Assembly (NCBI GenBank): GCA_039621445.1
Contig: CP154955.1
Coordinates: 53,491,962-53,555,961 of the forward strand
Origin: Euglena gracilis
Taxonomy: Eukaryota; Euglenida; Euglenophyceae; Euglenales
Direction of reading: 5' to 3'
DNA length: 64,000 nt
The translations under genes and the position numbers were made by a program. The notes beneath the pieces were generated by a model that saw only the letters and a list, made by a program, of their open reading frames with translations, had not been told where the DNA came from and made no database searches. Shown here one piece after another: positions 32,640-43,139 of this stretch (position 1 is the stretch's first letter; each line of letters opens with the position of its first letter).

Positions 32640-33480
32640 CATAGGCCATAGGTGGGGGGCATGCCAATAAAAATAGGCGTGCACCCCGGCCATACAATGC
32701 ACTTTGAAGCACTTTCGCCCACTGTTTGGCTATTTTGCCCACTTTTGCTCACATTTGGACGCTTTTGGGCGGCTTCTGGTCATTTTTGCCCACTTTTGGC
32801 TGCTGTAAGCCGAATTTCGTTGCTTTTAACCACTTCTGAGCACTCCTGGTTGCTTTTTGGCCACTTATGGAGGCTCTTGATTGCTTTTTCGCCACTTTTG
32901 GTCGTGTTTGGCTTTCTTTGCCCACTTTTGGCCATCTTAGGTTGCTTATACTTGTTTTTGGTCATTTTTGGGTAAACATTGACTGGTTTTGGCCACGTTG
33001 GCCATTTTTGGCCCCTGTTTGTTCCTTCTGGCTGCTTCTGGCTGTCTTTGGGGTTTCACTGCTATGTCACTGCTTGGCACCCTCTTTCCCAGGCCATTTT
33101 GGCCATTTTTGCCATTTTGGGCAAAATCTCGAAAAAAAACCTCAATTTCTCGACAATCTCGAGGGGGAGGGTCAAGAATCTCGATTTTCTCGGACCCCCC
33201 CCCCCTAAAGTCAAGATCAAGGCCCAACCTTGAGCAACATTTGGCCACTTTTGGCCACTTTTTTGCTCCTTGAGGCTACTTCTACTGCTTTTGGTCATTA
33301 TTTCCCACTGAGGCTGCCCTTTGCTGTTTTTCTTTTGGCCGCGGTTGGTCACCTTTGCTCACTTTGAGGTGGTTTCTGCCGATGTTTGGTAACTTTTGGT
33401 CACTTTGACTGCTTTTTGGTCACTTATTTCTTCTCCTGAGCCAAAAGTGGACAAAAGTGGGTGACAGTGGGTGGACAAAA
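32640..33480. repeat. Degenerate TTTTGGCCACTTTTGG-type tandem array
   Basis: Hundreds of bases of imperfect GCCACTTTTGG / GCCATTTTTGG units. Open frames inside are artefacts. Similar arrays are at 36070-36585, 38530-38890 and 57000-57800. Confidence 0.75.
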
Positions 33481-34049
33481 GTGGGCAAAAGTGGGGGGGG
33501 GGGGGAATGGCAATGGTGGCGAGAATGTCCAAAAAACTGCAGGCCAGGAAAAACCTTATCCACCATCAAAGTTGGCCCTAGTCGGCCCTGGTCGGCTTTC
33601 ATTCCCTCCAAGCCTTGTCATAAGCACCATACCACCGGCCATAAAGCATAAAAAGAACCACATAACCACTGTGAGAGGTCTGCCAGTCATTTGCCAAATT
33701 CTCTAACCACCAAATCATCAAATTCAACAGAAAAAGAGATCAAAGAAAGCCATGGTTCTGTGCAAAGAAAAAGCATCATTGGATTAGCTTCAGAAAAGCA
33801 AATTGTGTCAAACAGCTGACCACCTCAAAACGTGACAATTCCTGGAATAAAAAAAAAACGATAAAAAAAACAGAGGAATTCCCAGTGAATATTAGAAATT
33901 GGTGTAAATATAAACCGAGTCCTGGGTTTTTGAAATAAAAAAAAGCCAAAACGTTCAGGGAGGCCGATTTGGCGGGGATAGGAGGGGTAGACCAGTTCCC
34001 TGTGAGGCCAGATTGGCGATCACGGGCTGGGTGGCCAATCCTTGGCGAC
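33481..34049. other. No gene recognised
   Basis: G run at 33497-33506, then AT-richer intron-like sequence to about 33950. Confidence 0.45.
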
Positions 34050-34237
34050 GGTCAACATCCTGGGGGGGGGGGGTAGGCACAAATGGTGGCATTTGATCGA
34101 GGAGGCTTTGGGCAGACAGCGGTGGAGCTGGGTCGAGGCCCTTGGATGGTATCGGGGGTTCGGGTTGCGCGGTGGCCCACCCAGCTGCCAGCCAGCACAG
34201 CGTCCCCAGGCCGGCGGTGGTGGCTGTGGCGAGGCTG
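34050..34237 (-). CDS. Possible gene exon (62 codons)
   Basis: After CGGCCAG the minus strand encodes SLATATTAGLGTLCWLAAGW, ATAQPEPPIPSKGLDPAPPL and SAQSLLDQMPPFVPTPPPQ. The donor C|GTCGCC leaves phase 1, compatible with exon 31914-32010, but is a weak match to consensus. The sequence is low-complexity, Ala then Pro-rich, probably disordered. Confidence 0.4.
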
Positions 34238-34509
34238 CTGGCCGACGGCAGTGCGACCCGGGGGGGGGGGGGGGGGGGGTGCGCTGGGGCTCCGGTGTGA
34301 CAGGTCCGCCACGGTGCGTGCGCGCGCACATTTGCATGCGTCTGCACACACACGCACACGCATACGCACAGGGGCGCGTGCACACAAAGCACAGTAGACA
34401 CAGAATACACATTACACACACAATGCACGGCACAGTGTGTGCGTGTGTGTGTGAAGTGCGCGTGCGCGCATGCACACACACACACGAATATGAGCGTACG
34501 GTTGTTGCG

Positions 34510-34830
34510 ATGTGTGGTGTGGTGTGGTGTGGTGTGGTGTGGTGTGGTGTGGTGTGGTGTGGTGTGGTGTGGTGTGGTGTGGTGTGGTGTGGTGTGGTGT
34601 GGTGTGGTGTGGTGTGGTGTGGTGCGGTGTGGGTGTGGTGCGGTGTGGGTGTGGTGTGGTGTGGTGTGGTGTGGTGTGGTGTGGTGTGGTGTGGTGTGGT
34701 GTGGTGTGGTGTGGTGTGGTGTGGTGTGGTGTGGTGTGGTGTGGTGTGGTGTGGTGTGGTGTGGTGTGGTGTGGTGTGGTGTGGTGTGGTGTGGTGTGGT
34801 GTGGTGAAATGTGTGTGTGTGTGTGTGTGT
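34510..34830. repeat. (GTGGT)n pentanucleotide satellite
   Basis: About 58 units, interrupted by two GCGGTGTGG blocks near 34625-34650, then a short TG tract. Confidence 0.95.
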
Positions 34831-34999
34831 GGTGTTGTGCTGTTACATGTCGCACATAACACAACAAGAACCAACCCATGTTTTTCAACCTCCTTCAATT
34901 CCGATATTCTCCCAGGAGATTTCTTCAACATTCATAGTGAATTGTGATGGATGGATGATCTGATGGCCAATCCGAAGCAGGTTTCTATTTCAGACTCTC

Positions 35000-35150
35000 G
35001 GGACCCCAAAAATGGGCCATCTGGAGGACATTTAAAACAAACGTTCAGCGCTTCGCATCAGAACCCATATCCAGACCCCCTGGTGAAGGACCCCCATATG
35101 CCCCCTTCCTCCCCCCCCCCTCACGGGGGAGGTCTGCTGACATAAAAAGA
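35000..35150. repeat. Repeat M, copy 2
   Basis: Same blocks as 29850-29995: GGGCCATCTGGAGGACATTT, CAGCGCTTCGCATCAGAACC and a CCCCCTCACGGGGG arm. Confidence 0.5.
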
Positions 35151-35976
35151 AGCCCGAACTGCAGGTAACAATTCACCGAGGGGGGGAGTTGTGAAGCTGC
35201 TTTCTCAAAGAATTACTTCTAATTTATTCCAAACCTGTGTCACATTGCCTTCGAGTCAAAAAAAAATAACCCCCAAATACCCTGGCGAGGCCCTCCCCCT
35301 GGCAGTGCCCGATTAACTTGGAGGGAGGAGGAAAAAAGATGGTTCCAGTAACCCGGCACTTTTTTTTGCAAAAGCCCAAATCACCGGAAGTAGGAAGAGT
35401 AGAACTGGAAGCAGATACCCGCCCCCCCCCCCCGCAATTGTCGTGCGACAAATCAGGCAGCACGGAGGGAGGTGACAATTTCGCGGGGTGACAATTTGGC
35501 CAGCACAGAGGGGGGTGACAGTTGCCCGGGGGGGGAGGGGGCGGGTACTGGAAGGATGGGGGGAAAGGTGATAAAAATGTTTTCAGTTACCTGGAACAAC
35601 ACACCAGGTTTTGGGGGGAGGCAAAAATTGCGCCACTCCCCTAATTCTTAGGCATATTTTCAATCGCCCAAATAAAGAAATAAGAATGGCACCTGTGCTG
35701 CTTTTGGAGGGGTCCAGTTTTATTCAAAGATATTGGCTGAACCCCCCCCAAAGCCAGACTTGTGCCGTTATCCCCCCCCTCGTGGAGCAGAAACTTCATT
35801 TTCATTTGAGGGGGAAAGTGGAAAATCCATTACAGGGGATGCTGCACCAACTTCAAGCTCCGCACGCACACAGGAAAGAAAAGGCAACACAAAGATGGCA
35901 GGAGGGTTGGTCCGTTGGTCAGTTGCTGTTGGGGGACCACGAGCAAGCACCTCTGGTCATCCATGCCCCTAAGCCC
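35151..35976. other. No gene recognised
   Basis: Intron-like, with C and G runs (35421-35434, 35529-35545) and GGTGACAATTT-type repeats at 35475-35525. Confidence 0.45.
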
Positions 35977-36055
35977 AGCATCGCCCAGCATCGCCCAGCA
36001 TCGCCCAGCATCGCTCAGCATCGCCCAGCATCGCCCAGCATCGCCCAGCATCGCC
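35977..36055. repeat. (CAGCATCGCC)n decamer array
   Basis: Eight near-perfect decamers. The same unit forms a second array at 37768-37920. Confidence 0.9.
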
Positions 36056-36069
36056 TTTGGAGCCCTTGA

Positions 36070-36585
36070 AGGTGTACCTTTTATGCCTGCTGCTTTTGCC
36101 GCTCTCGCCAACTTTTGGCTACTTTTGGCTATCTTTGGTTGCTTTTTGACCACTGTGACTGCTTTTTGAACACTTTTGCCCACATTTGCTGCCTTTTGAC
36201 CAATTTTGACTGCTTCTTGACCACTTTTACTGCTTTTTGCCCACTTTTGCCCATTTCCAACCACCTTTGCGGCTTTTTGATCACTTTTGCTGCTTTTTGA
36301 CCACTTTTGACCACTTTTGCCTGCTTTTTGACCACTTTTGACAACTTTTGCTGCTTTTTGACCACTTTTGCCCACGTTTGCTACTTTTTTGCCCACTTTT
36401 GGCCATTGTTGCTGCTTTTTGATCACTTTTGCTGCTTTTTGACCACTTTGTTGCTATTTGACCACCTTTGCCCACTTTTGCCTGCTTTTTGACCACTTTT
36501 GCTGCTTTCTGACCACTTTTGCCCCACTTTTGCCTGCTTTTTGGCCACTTTTTGACCACTTTTGCTGCTTTTTGGCAGCACAAGT
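36070..36585. repeat. (GACCACTTTTGCTGCTTTTT)n degenerate array
   Basis: Units of about 20-25 bp, GACCACTTTTG plus CTGCTTTTT, repeated about 20 times with drift. Confidence 0.85.
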
Positions 36586-36823
36586 TGTGGTGTGCAGGCC
36601 TATGAGATGGCAACATCGAGTGCAAGTTGCAAGCCTCTTGCCGGTCAGACAAACAAAGACCAAAACAGTTGTTGTGCTGGAGGGTGGAGGGTGGCACCCC
36701 TGCAATTGCAACGGGGTGTCGACCAAACACCCCGCCTAGACCAGGCTGGATCTGCGGCGAGTGTAAGTGTTCAGAGGTTATACCAACAACAACCAAGGAA
36801 GGACACAGCAAAATGGCGTTGTC

Positions 36824-37390
36824 CAGCATCTGCACCTTGTCCACCATCTGCATCTTGTCCAGCATCTTCACCTTGTCCAGCATCGGCATGTTGTCCACCA
36901 TCTACATCTTGTCCAGCATCGGCATCTTCTCAGTATCTGCAACGTTGTCCGGTGTCTGCATCCACTTCATCTTGTCCAGTATCTGCTTCTTGTCCAGCAT
37001 CTTCACCTTGTTCAGCATCGGCATGTTGTCCACCATCTGCATCTTGTCCAGCATCGGCACCTTGTCCAGCATCGGCACCTTATTAGTATTTGCAACGTTG
37101 TCCGGTGTCTGCATCCACTTCATCTTGTCCAGTATCTGCTTCTTGTCCAACATCTGCATCTTGTCCAGCATCTGCATCTTGTCCAGCATCTGCACCTTGT
37201 ACAGCATCGGCACCTTGTCCAGCATCGGCATCTTATCAGTATCTACATCTTGTCCACCATCTGCATGTTGTCCAGTATCTGCATCCACTTCATCTTGTCC
37301 AGCATCGGCATCTTGTCTGGTATATACATCTTGTCCAACGCCTGCATCTTGTCCAGCATCTGCATCTTGTCCAGAGTCTGTCCAGTATTC
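36824..37390. repeat. Higher-order CTTGTCCAGCATCTGCAT array
   Basis: 18-bp units (CTTGTCCAGCATCTGCAT with CATCGGCAC variants) are grouped into blocks that restart with ACGTTGTCCGGTGTCTGCAT. Long frames (Ser/Ile/Leu or Val/Gln/His) across it are repeat artefacts. Confidence 0.85.
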
Positions 37391-37767
37391 ATCCAATGGC
37401 ACCCAACCTACCCAAAATAACCACAAAAGCCCAAAAATGACCACAAAAACCCAAAAATGACCACAAAAAGCCCCCAAAAAGCAACCAAAATGACCCAAAG
37501 TGCTTCAAATGACCAAAAAAAATGCCCAAAAACGCCAAAAGATTGTGAAAATGACCCAAAATCACCACAAAGGCACAAAATGACCCACAATGCCATAAAA
37601 TGCTCATATTGACCCAAATTAGCCTAATATTTGCCAACTCAGTGACAAATAACCCCCAAATTAGCAAAAATTGATCCATAATGGCCAAAATGGGTGTAAG
37701 ACTGGAGAATTGTGGGGAAATTATCCCAGAAATGGGTTTAATTCTTCAAAATGTACAAAAAAAATGC
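37391..37767. repeat. Degenerate CCCAAAAATGACC tandem
   Basis: CAAAAATGACCACAAAA-type units to about 37700, effectively the inverse of the TTTTGG arrays. Confidence 0.6.
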
Positions 37768-37920
37768 CAGCATCGCCCAGCATCGCCCAGCATCGCCCAG
37801 CATCGCCCTGCATCGCCCAGCATCGCCCAGCATCGGAACCCCACCTCTGGTCTCCAAAATTCCAGCATCGCCCAGCATCGCCCAGCATCGCCCTGCATCG
37901 CCCAGCATCGCCCAGCATCA
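37768..37920. repeat. (CAGCATCGCC)n decamer array, second locus
   Basis: Two blocks of decamers separated by GGAACCCCACCTCTGGTCTCC. Same unit and orientation as 35977-36055. Confidence 0.9.
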
Positions 37921-38383
37921 TCAGAGGTGCTTGACCACGAGCTCCAGGGTCCCAGCGTGCTGCAGCCGGGGTGGCAGCCGGTGCACCGATGCTGTCGTAG
38001 CCGTGGGAAAGGCGTCACCTCAGCTGGGGAAAGGGTGTTCCCACCCCATGGCTGTACGACAAGGCATGGTGGGTGGGGGGGGTTGGTGAAAACCACATGG
38101 TACTTGGCAGGGACAAACTCCTTCGGCGCTGAACAAAGCTTTGACTGACCTCAAAACTGGCACCTCTGGAATAACGGAAAAGGGTGTTGGGGAGTGTTGG
38201 GGGGTCTGACCTCCTTTTCTGGTATTCCTGTTCAGCCTTGCCCCACCTCCCCCCCCCCCCCGTGCTGTGAATGAGCAAATTGAGGTGTCCACCGAAGCGC
38301 ACTTGTATGGGAATATGGCGCCCAGCTGAAACCTTTTACTTTGAAAACAACAACAACAACAACAACCAAACCTCCAGTTTTGC

Positions 38384-38979
38384 TACCTCCCCCCCCCTTG
38401 TCCAACGACCACTAATGTTCGTCTCCGACCGGGGGGGCGGTCGCTAAAATGGCCAATGTTCGTCTCAGACCAGGGGGGGGTGGTCGTTAGACAAGGGGGG
38501 TGGAGCCCAAATTGGAGGAAAATTTACCATAGATAGGGGTATATGGCCATTTTTGGGCTGTTTTTGGCCATTTATGCTATTTCTTGACTACGGTTGGCCA
38601 CTTTTGGCCATTTTTGGACATTTTTGGGGCACTTTTGGGAATTTTTAGGCATTTTTGACCGCTTTTCGCCATGTTTGGTCGCTTTTGGCCACTTTGGCAA
38701 CTGTTGGCCACACTTTGGCCCACGTTGCCCATTTTTGGCCACTTTAGGCTGTTTTGGCTACTTTTGGCCATTTTTGCCTTATTTTTGCTATTTTTGGCAA
38801 TTTTTTGGGCACTTTTGGCCATCCTTTGGCCATTTTAGGCCATTTTGGGCTATTTTTGACTGTTTTTAGCCAACTTTTAGCAATTTTGGCCGAACCAACA
38901 TCGCATACAAAAAGATCGTCTCTGACCGGGGGGGTGGTCGTTAGACAAGCCCGGTCGTTGGACAAGGGGGGGGGAGGTA
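38384..38979. mobile_element. Family H: long-TIR element carrying a tandem array
   Basis: Left end TACCTCCCCCCCCTTGTCC and right end GGACAAGGGGGGGGGAGGTA are inverted. Both continue into AACGACC and GGTCGTT. Inner copies of the arm (GGTCGTTAGACAAGG) occur at 38490 and 38935. A TTTTGGCCATTTTTGGCC array fills 38530-38890. No target duplication is evident. Confidence 0.55.
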
Positions 38980-39047
38980 CAACAACGCTCCATAGGAGGT
39001 CAGGGGCGGGCTGCGGAATGGCTGGCTGGGTGGGTGGCTTGAGTGAC

Positions 39048-39101
39048 GCCCTGGACGTGGGTCTTGTCCTTCAGGGCTGAGTCCACCGCCTTGACAGCAG
39101 C
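39048..39101 (-). CDS. Possible small exon (18 codons)
   Basis: After CTGTCCTGAG the minus strand encodes AAVKAVDSALKDKTHVQG, a clean amphipathic helix. GT sites follow either H or G. No family is recognised; the donor is weak. Confidence 0.35.
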
Positions 39102-39294
39102 CTCAGGACAGCCCCCCCCCCTCCCGCCAATGGAAAATAAAACACACGCCCTCCCCCCAGGAAGTCAGTTGTGACCTGACAACTTGGCTTGGATGACAAG
39201 TTCTGAGGGAGGCCTTCGTACCGTCGGGTATAGGCCCAAGCTGACTACTTCCCCATGGGGGGGAGGGATACGTTGGCAGAAATGGGGGCCGGCG

Positions 39295-39960
39295 GGGTGG
39301 TCATTCACGGGACGTTGGGCGGCCGTTGGCTGGGTCGCGGCCGGCCGCGGCCGAACGCGGCCCAACCAAAATCGTGTTTTGGTTGGACCGCAGCCGGCCA
39401 CAGCCCAACCACTTCGGATTTTGAAACCCAAAAACTGGGACTGGCTGGGCTGCGGCAGGCCGCGGCCGGCCGCGGCCACCCAACCATGACAGATCCAGCG
39501 ACCGAAGCAGAACTGCATCGCACAATAGCGGGATAAATTGGTCCCTACAGGGTACCAGCTGCCCCAAAGAGCCACCCAACTAGGGTTTAAAACATGGGGG
39601 GACCCTCCCTCAGTGCCTTCGGCGCCTCGCTCGGGTCCCTCATATTTTTAACCCGAGTTGGGCGGTTCTTTGGGTTCGCTGAGTACCCTGTAGAGGCCAA
39701 TATAACGACGTCGAGCAAAAGGGTTCAGCTGTTTGCACGAGAATCTTAACCCTAACCCTACTTCAAATAACGTCATAAAATTTTTGCGGTCGCCTTTTGC
39801 AGTTTGGTTGGGCCGCGGCTGGCCACGGCCCCAACCAAATTGAAATTTTGACAGCCAAATTTTGCCGTGGTTGGGCCGAGGCCGGCCGCAGCCCAACCAA
39901 AATCCTATTTTGGTGGTTGACGGCCGGCAGCGGCACCGACCTCCCACGAACCAACCTCCT
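39295..39960 (+). repeat. Family I foldback/GC repeat, copy 2
   Basis: Same organisation as 10842-11690: GGCCGCGGCC units, then a 150-nt palindrome (39543-39696, from CTACAGGGTACC to GAGTACCCTGTAG), CCAATATAACGACGTCGAGC and more GGTTGGGCCGCGGC. A CGAAGCAGAACTGCATCGC block sits before the palindrome here. In copy 1 it sits after it in opposite orientation. Confidence 0.65.
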
Positions 39961-40567
39961 GTGACATCCCACCCAGGGCCGGCGGCAGCCCGCAGCGCAA
40001 GGGGGGGGGGGGGCAACATGGACCGTCAAAAATCGCGACAAAAAAGCAAAAAAAAACGAAAAAAAAACTGCAAAAATGCAAATTGTATGAAATACCCTTT
40101 AGGAGCTCTCCCGGGATGCACACTTTTCCATTAGAGAGGACTTAGAAAAACTCTCAGCTCCACCAGAGAAAATTTTTCATTTTGCATGAAAATGAGAATT
40201 CTGTTGACCAAAAAAATGCAAAATGACAAAAAAAATTGGCAAAAATTTTGGTCTGGGGGGGAGGGGGAATAGGGGCCAAAAGAGGAATTTTCATAGTAAA
40301 AAAAATGTTACGCAAAGATTCAGAAATCGCTGGGCGAAAAACATATATAAAAAACAGCAAAAAAAACGTGTTTGCATTCCCTCCTTCTGCGCAGCGTCTG
40401 GACGCCCCCTCAGAGGCACTGTTGAACAGCAAAGAGACGAACCCACGCGAACCCAATCTCTTGAACATCAGCCCCTCCCCCGCCGACCCCCCTGTGTCCA
40501 ACAAACACGGTGACAAAAGCTGCGGTTCGGAACAGGGGTTCGTGTTCGTCGGACACGGGGGGGGGGG

Positions 40568-40604
40568 CAGGGCAGAACGGGAGGCCGATTCCCGTACTGC
40601 CCTG
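40568..40604. mobile_element. Minimal family B inverted pair (37 bp)
   Basis: CAGGGCAGAACGGGAGG directly followed by CGATTCCCGTACTGCCCTG, that is two family B termini with almost nothing between them, set in G runs. It lies immediately downstream of the exon-like island 40615-40734. Confidence 0.65.
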
Positions 40605-40614
40605 GGGGGGGGGG

Positions 40615-40734
40615 GGCAGGCCGGGGGCTCCCCCTGGCCGTCGCCGAGGGGCAGCGTGGCCTTCGTGCCGTCGCTCTCCTCCTGCTCCGCCCGCAGCTCC
40701 TCCAGCACCACCACCGCGGGGGCCAGCACCAGGT
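40615..40734 (-). CDS. Possible gene exon (acidic helix)
   Basis: After GTGGGGCAG the minus strand encodes LVLAPAVVVLEELRAEQEES, then DGTKATLPLGDGQGEP, before a C run. The coding part looks convincing (helix with E/R pairs). No GT follows until CAGGGCA|GTACGG inside the family B pair at 40568-40604. The real exon end is uncertain. Function unknown. Confidence 0.45.
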
Positions 40735-40804
40735 CTGCCCCACCCCGGCCGCTCCGCCGGCCGACCAAACCTGTCTTGGGGGGGGGGGGGTTGGACCCCC
40801 CTGT

Positions 40805-41036
40805 CAATACACGCATACACACAACACAACACAACACACACACGCACACACACCACATCACACACACGACACGACACACACACACACATCACATCACATC
40901 ACATCACACACATCACCCAGATTTTTTCCATTTTCGGCCATTTTCAGCCATTTTCGGGACCCCCGCCTATAGAGCCCAAAACTTCATTTTCGGCCAACTT
41001 CGGCCATTTTCGGCCATTTTTACTATAGGTGCTTGA

Positions 41037-41133
<97 letters not shown>

Positions 41134-41215
41134 CGCGCGCGCACACGCACACGCACACGCACACGCACACACACATCACATACACACACACACAAGACAC
41201 ACATCACACCCATGC
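40805..41215. repeat. (CA)n microsatellites with CATCA and CGCACA variants
   Basis: Two CA blocks (40805-40915 and 41039-41215) separated by TTTTCGGCCATTTTCGGCC units. Confidence 0.9.
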
Positions 41216-41310
41216 ACCCATGCACACACACACTGAGGTACTGAGGTGTGGGTGCAGCACCTCACCACCAGAGAAAAAAAAAAACGAGAAACACCAGAAA
41301 ACGCCATGAC

Positions 41311-41446
41311 GTGTGGGCGGCCGGAGGGGCGGGGTGGCCCAGGCACTGGACGAGGTGGGCGAGCAGCCTCCCAGCATCGGGGCGGGTCCGCCCCTCCCCC
41401 ACCGTGGCGACCCGGTCAACCCTCGCTGGGGGCACTGGCGTCCTGG
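41311..41446 (-). CDS. Possible gene exon (44 codons)
   Basis: Between GATTTCCAG and GTCATGG the minus strand encodes RTPVPPARVDRVATVGEG, RTRPDAGRLLAHLVQCLGHP and APPAAH. GC is about 73%, like the ligase exons. No motif is recognised. Phases (in 1, out 2) could not be tied to neighbours. Confidence 0.45.
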
Positions 41447-42014
41447 CTGGAAATCCACCGCAATAGAAGTCTTTGGGTCTCTCCACCCAGGGTGGGGGTG
41501 GGGGGCAGATGGGGGGTCCCAACCAAACCACTGCTTACCGAACCCCGGGGGGGGGGGGTCACAGTCAGTGGGGGGGGGGGGGTCAGACACACCTTCAGCA
41601 ATGGTGTGCTTCCAACCCCCTGTGGCATGGGTGTACAGGAAAGACCTGTGGGGGGTCGACCCCCCCCCCAACAATGCAGCCCCCACAATAACCCCCACCC
41701 CCCCCACCACAAATACCCCCCCAATTAGGATAAAAAAGCCTGGCCTCGCCCAGGGGGGGGGAGCATACCCCCAGAGCAAAATAACAAAATCCCTTCCTGT
41801 GTACAACCTGCTACTCACACACCGCACACACCGCACACACACACACCCTACACTCCCACACCTGCCCCACACAAACTCCCAAAGTACCCCAGACTTAAGT
41901 GTGGGGGGTTCCACTTCAAGCCACATATGCCAACACCACGCAAGGATAACTTCCTTCCGCGCCGAAGAAAAAAATTGACCCAAATACGGCGCCCCTGGAA
42001 AACCAGGACGGAGC

Positions 42015-42034
42015 GGGGGGGGGGGGGGGGGGGG
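42015..42034. repeat. 20-base G homopolymer
   Basis: Uninterrupted G run inside a GGGG...CCCC palindrome. Confidence 0.9.
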
Positions 42035-42740
42035 ATCCCCTCACCCTGATGGGGTTGGTGAGGACAACAGCAGTTTGGGTTCTGGATTCCTGCTCAGCCC
42101 TGCCTTTGTGCCTTGTGAGGTCGCCAAAAAAGACTAAATAATTATTAGCCAGAATGGGGGAAACGATGGGGAGACTGTCGGTGTTGGATTCTCTCGAACA
42201 TGCACGTTTCCGGTGGAAAACAGAAAACCCTGGAAAGTGTCAAAGCTGATGAAAGCCGGGAGTTCCGGTGTTTTTCCTCTTCAATTCTGATGGGGTAGAG
42301 CGTTTTGCTGCAAATAAAATTGAATTCTGAAAATATTTCTCTTCTTTCTGTCCAATCCAAACCTTTCCAAGGTTCACCCAAACGATTTCAAATAATTCCC
42401 TATTTTACCAAACTGTTTTGAACCCCAGCCCATGTTTCATCACCCTGGTGGTGAATTATTTCCAAGACATATTTCTGGAAATGTTTTTACTCCTGGAGTT
42501 CTTGGTGGTATCTAAAAAAAGCGTCGCTGCAACACGTTCGCAGCATGACTTGTTGAGATAGGGACCACATCCAAGGGTTCAAGGCGCCCCACAGGGTTCA
42601 AGGGATTCCCGTTCAGCCCCACTTTCAGGCATTGATAATTTCCGGGGGGTGCCCCCACCCCCCCCCCTCCTGTCGCTGGCCCGGTCCACAATTGACAGGA
42701 ATGCCGGGGGGGGGGGGGCAATGCGCAAAATTGGCCAAAA

Positions 42741-42840
42741 GAACCTTAAAATGGGGGTAAGGCCGAAGGTCAAATTTGGGGGGGGGGGGGCAAATTTGAA
42801 CGTGAGGAGGAGGAGGGCCAAGCGCCCAGGGGGGGGGGAG
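42741..42840. repeat. Repeat N, copy 1
   Basis: AAGGCCGAAGGTCAAATTTG, GAGGAGGGCCAAGCGCCCAG then G run. Copy 2 at 44560-44712 has the same order with a duplicated arm. Confidence 0.5.
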
Positions 42841-42894
42841 GTCAGCGCCAAAGTCCCAGCGGCAGAATCGACGGGAGGGGCCGACCCGACGAGG

Positions 42895-43108
42895 CCCTCG
42901 AGGGGGACGAGGGACGGGGAGAAGGGCGGGCCGGCGCCGGGGGGCCCCGCGCCGTCGCGGGGGCGGAAGCACGATGCGGCGAGGCGCTGCAGCGGGGGAA
43001 AGGCGTCGGCGGCCCCCGTGGGGCTGTGGGCGAAGAGGCGGGGGGGCAAGGCCCGGCTTGCGGAGGGCCGGTCGGGCTCGGGACGGCCGCCCCCATGTTC
43101 CAAGAACT
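42895..43108 (-). CDS. Possible gene exon (about 71 codons)
   Basis: After CGTCGGCAG the minus strand encodes FLEHGGGRPEPDRPSASRAL, RLFAHSPTGAADAFPPLQRL and ASCFRPRDGAGPPGAGPPF, ending near LVPLEGL before a GTCGGG. The frame is open to about 42840. Proline/arginine-rich, GC about 76%. The 3' end is uncertain because a C run and repeat N follow. Confidence 0.45.
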
Positions 43109-43139
43109 CTGCCGACGATCCAGGCAATTTTCCTCTTTC

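Noticed and set aside
34042-34947. Frames of about 300 codons across the GTGGT array
   Set aside because: Pentanucleotide repeat artefact. Only 34050-34237 on the minus strand is unique and kept as a weak exon.
36627-37460. A 277-codon Ser/Ile/Leu-rich plus-strand frame
   Set aside because: All frames on both strands are open because the 18-bp tandem unit lacks stops and its length is divisible by three. No unique sequence supports coding.
36070-37920. CRISPR-like array
   Set aside because: Units are contiguous degenerate tandem repeats without unique spacers, in a eukaryotic context with no cas genes.
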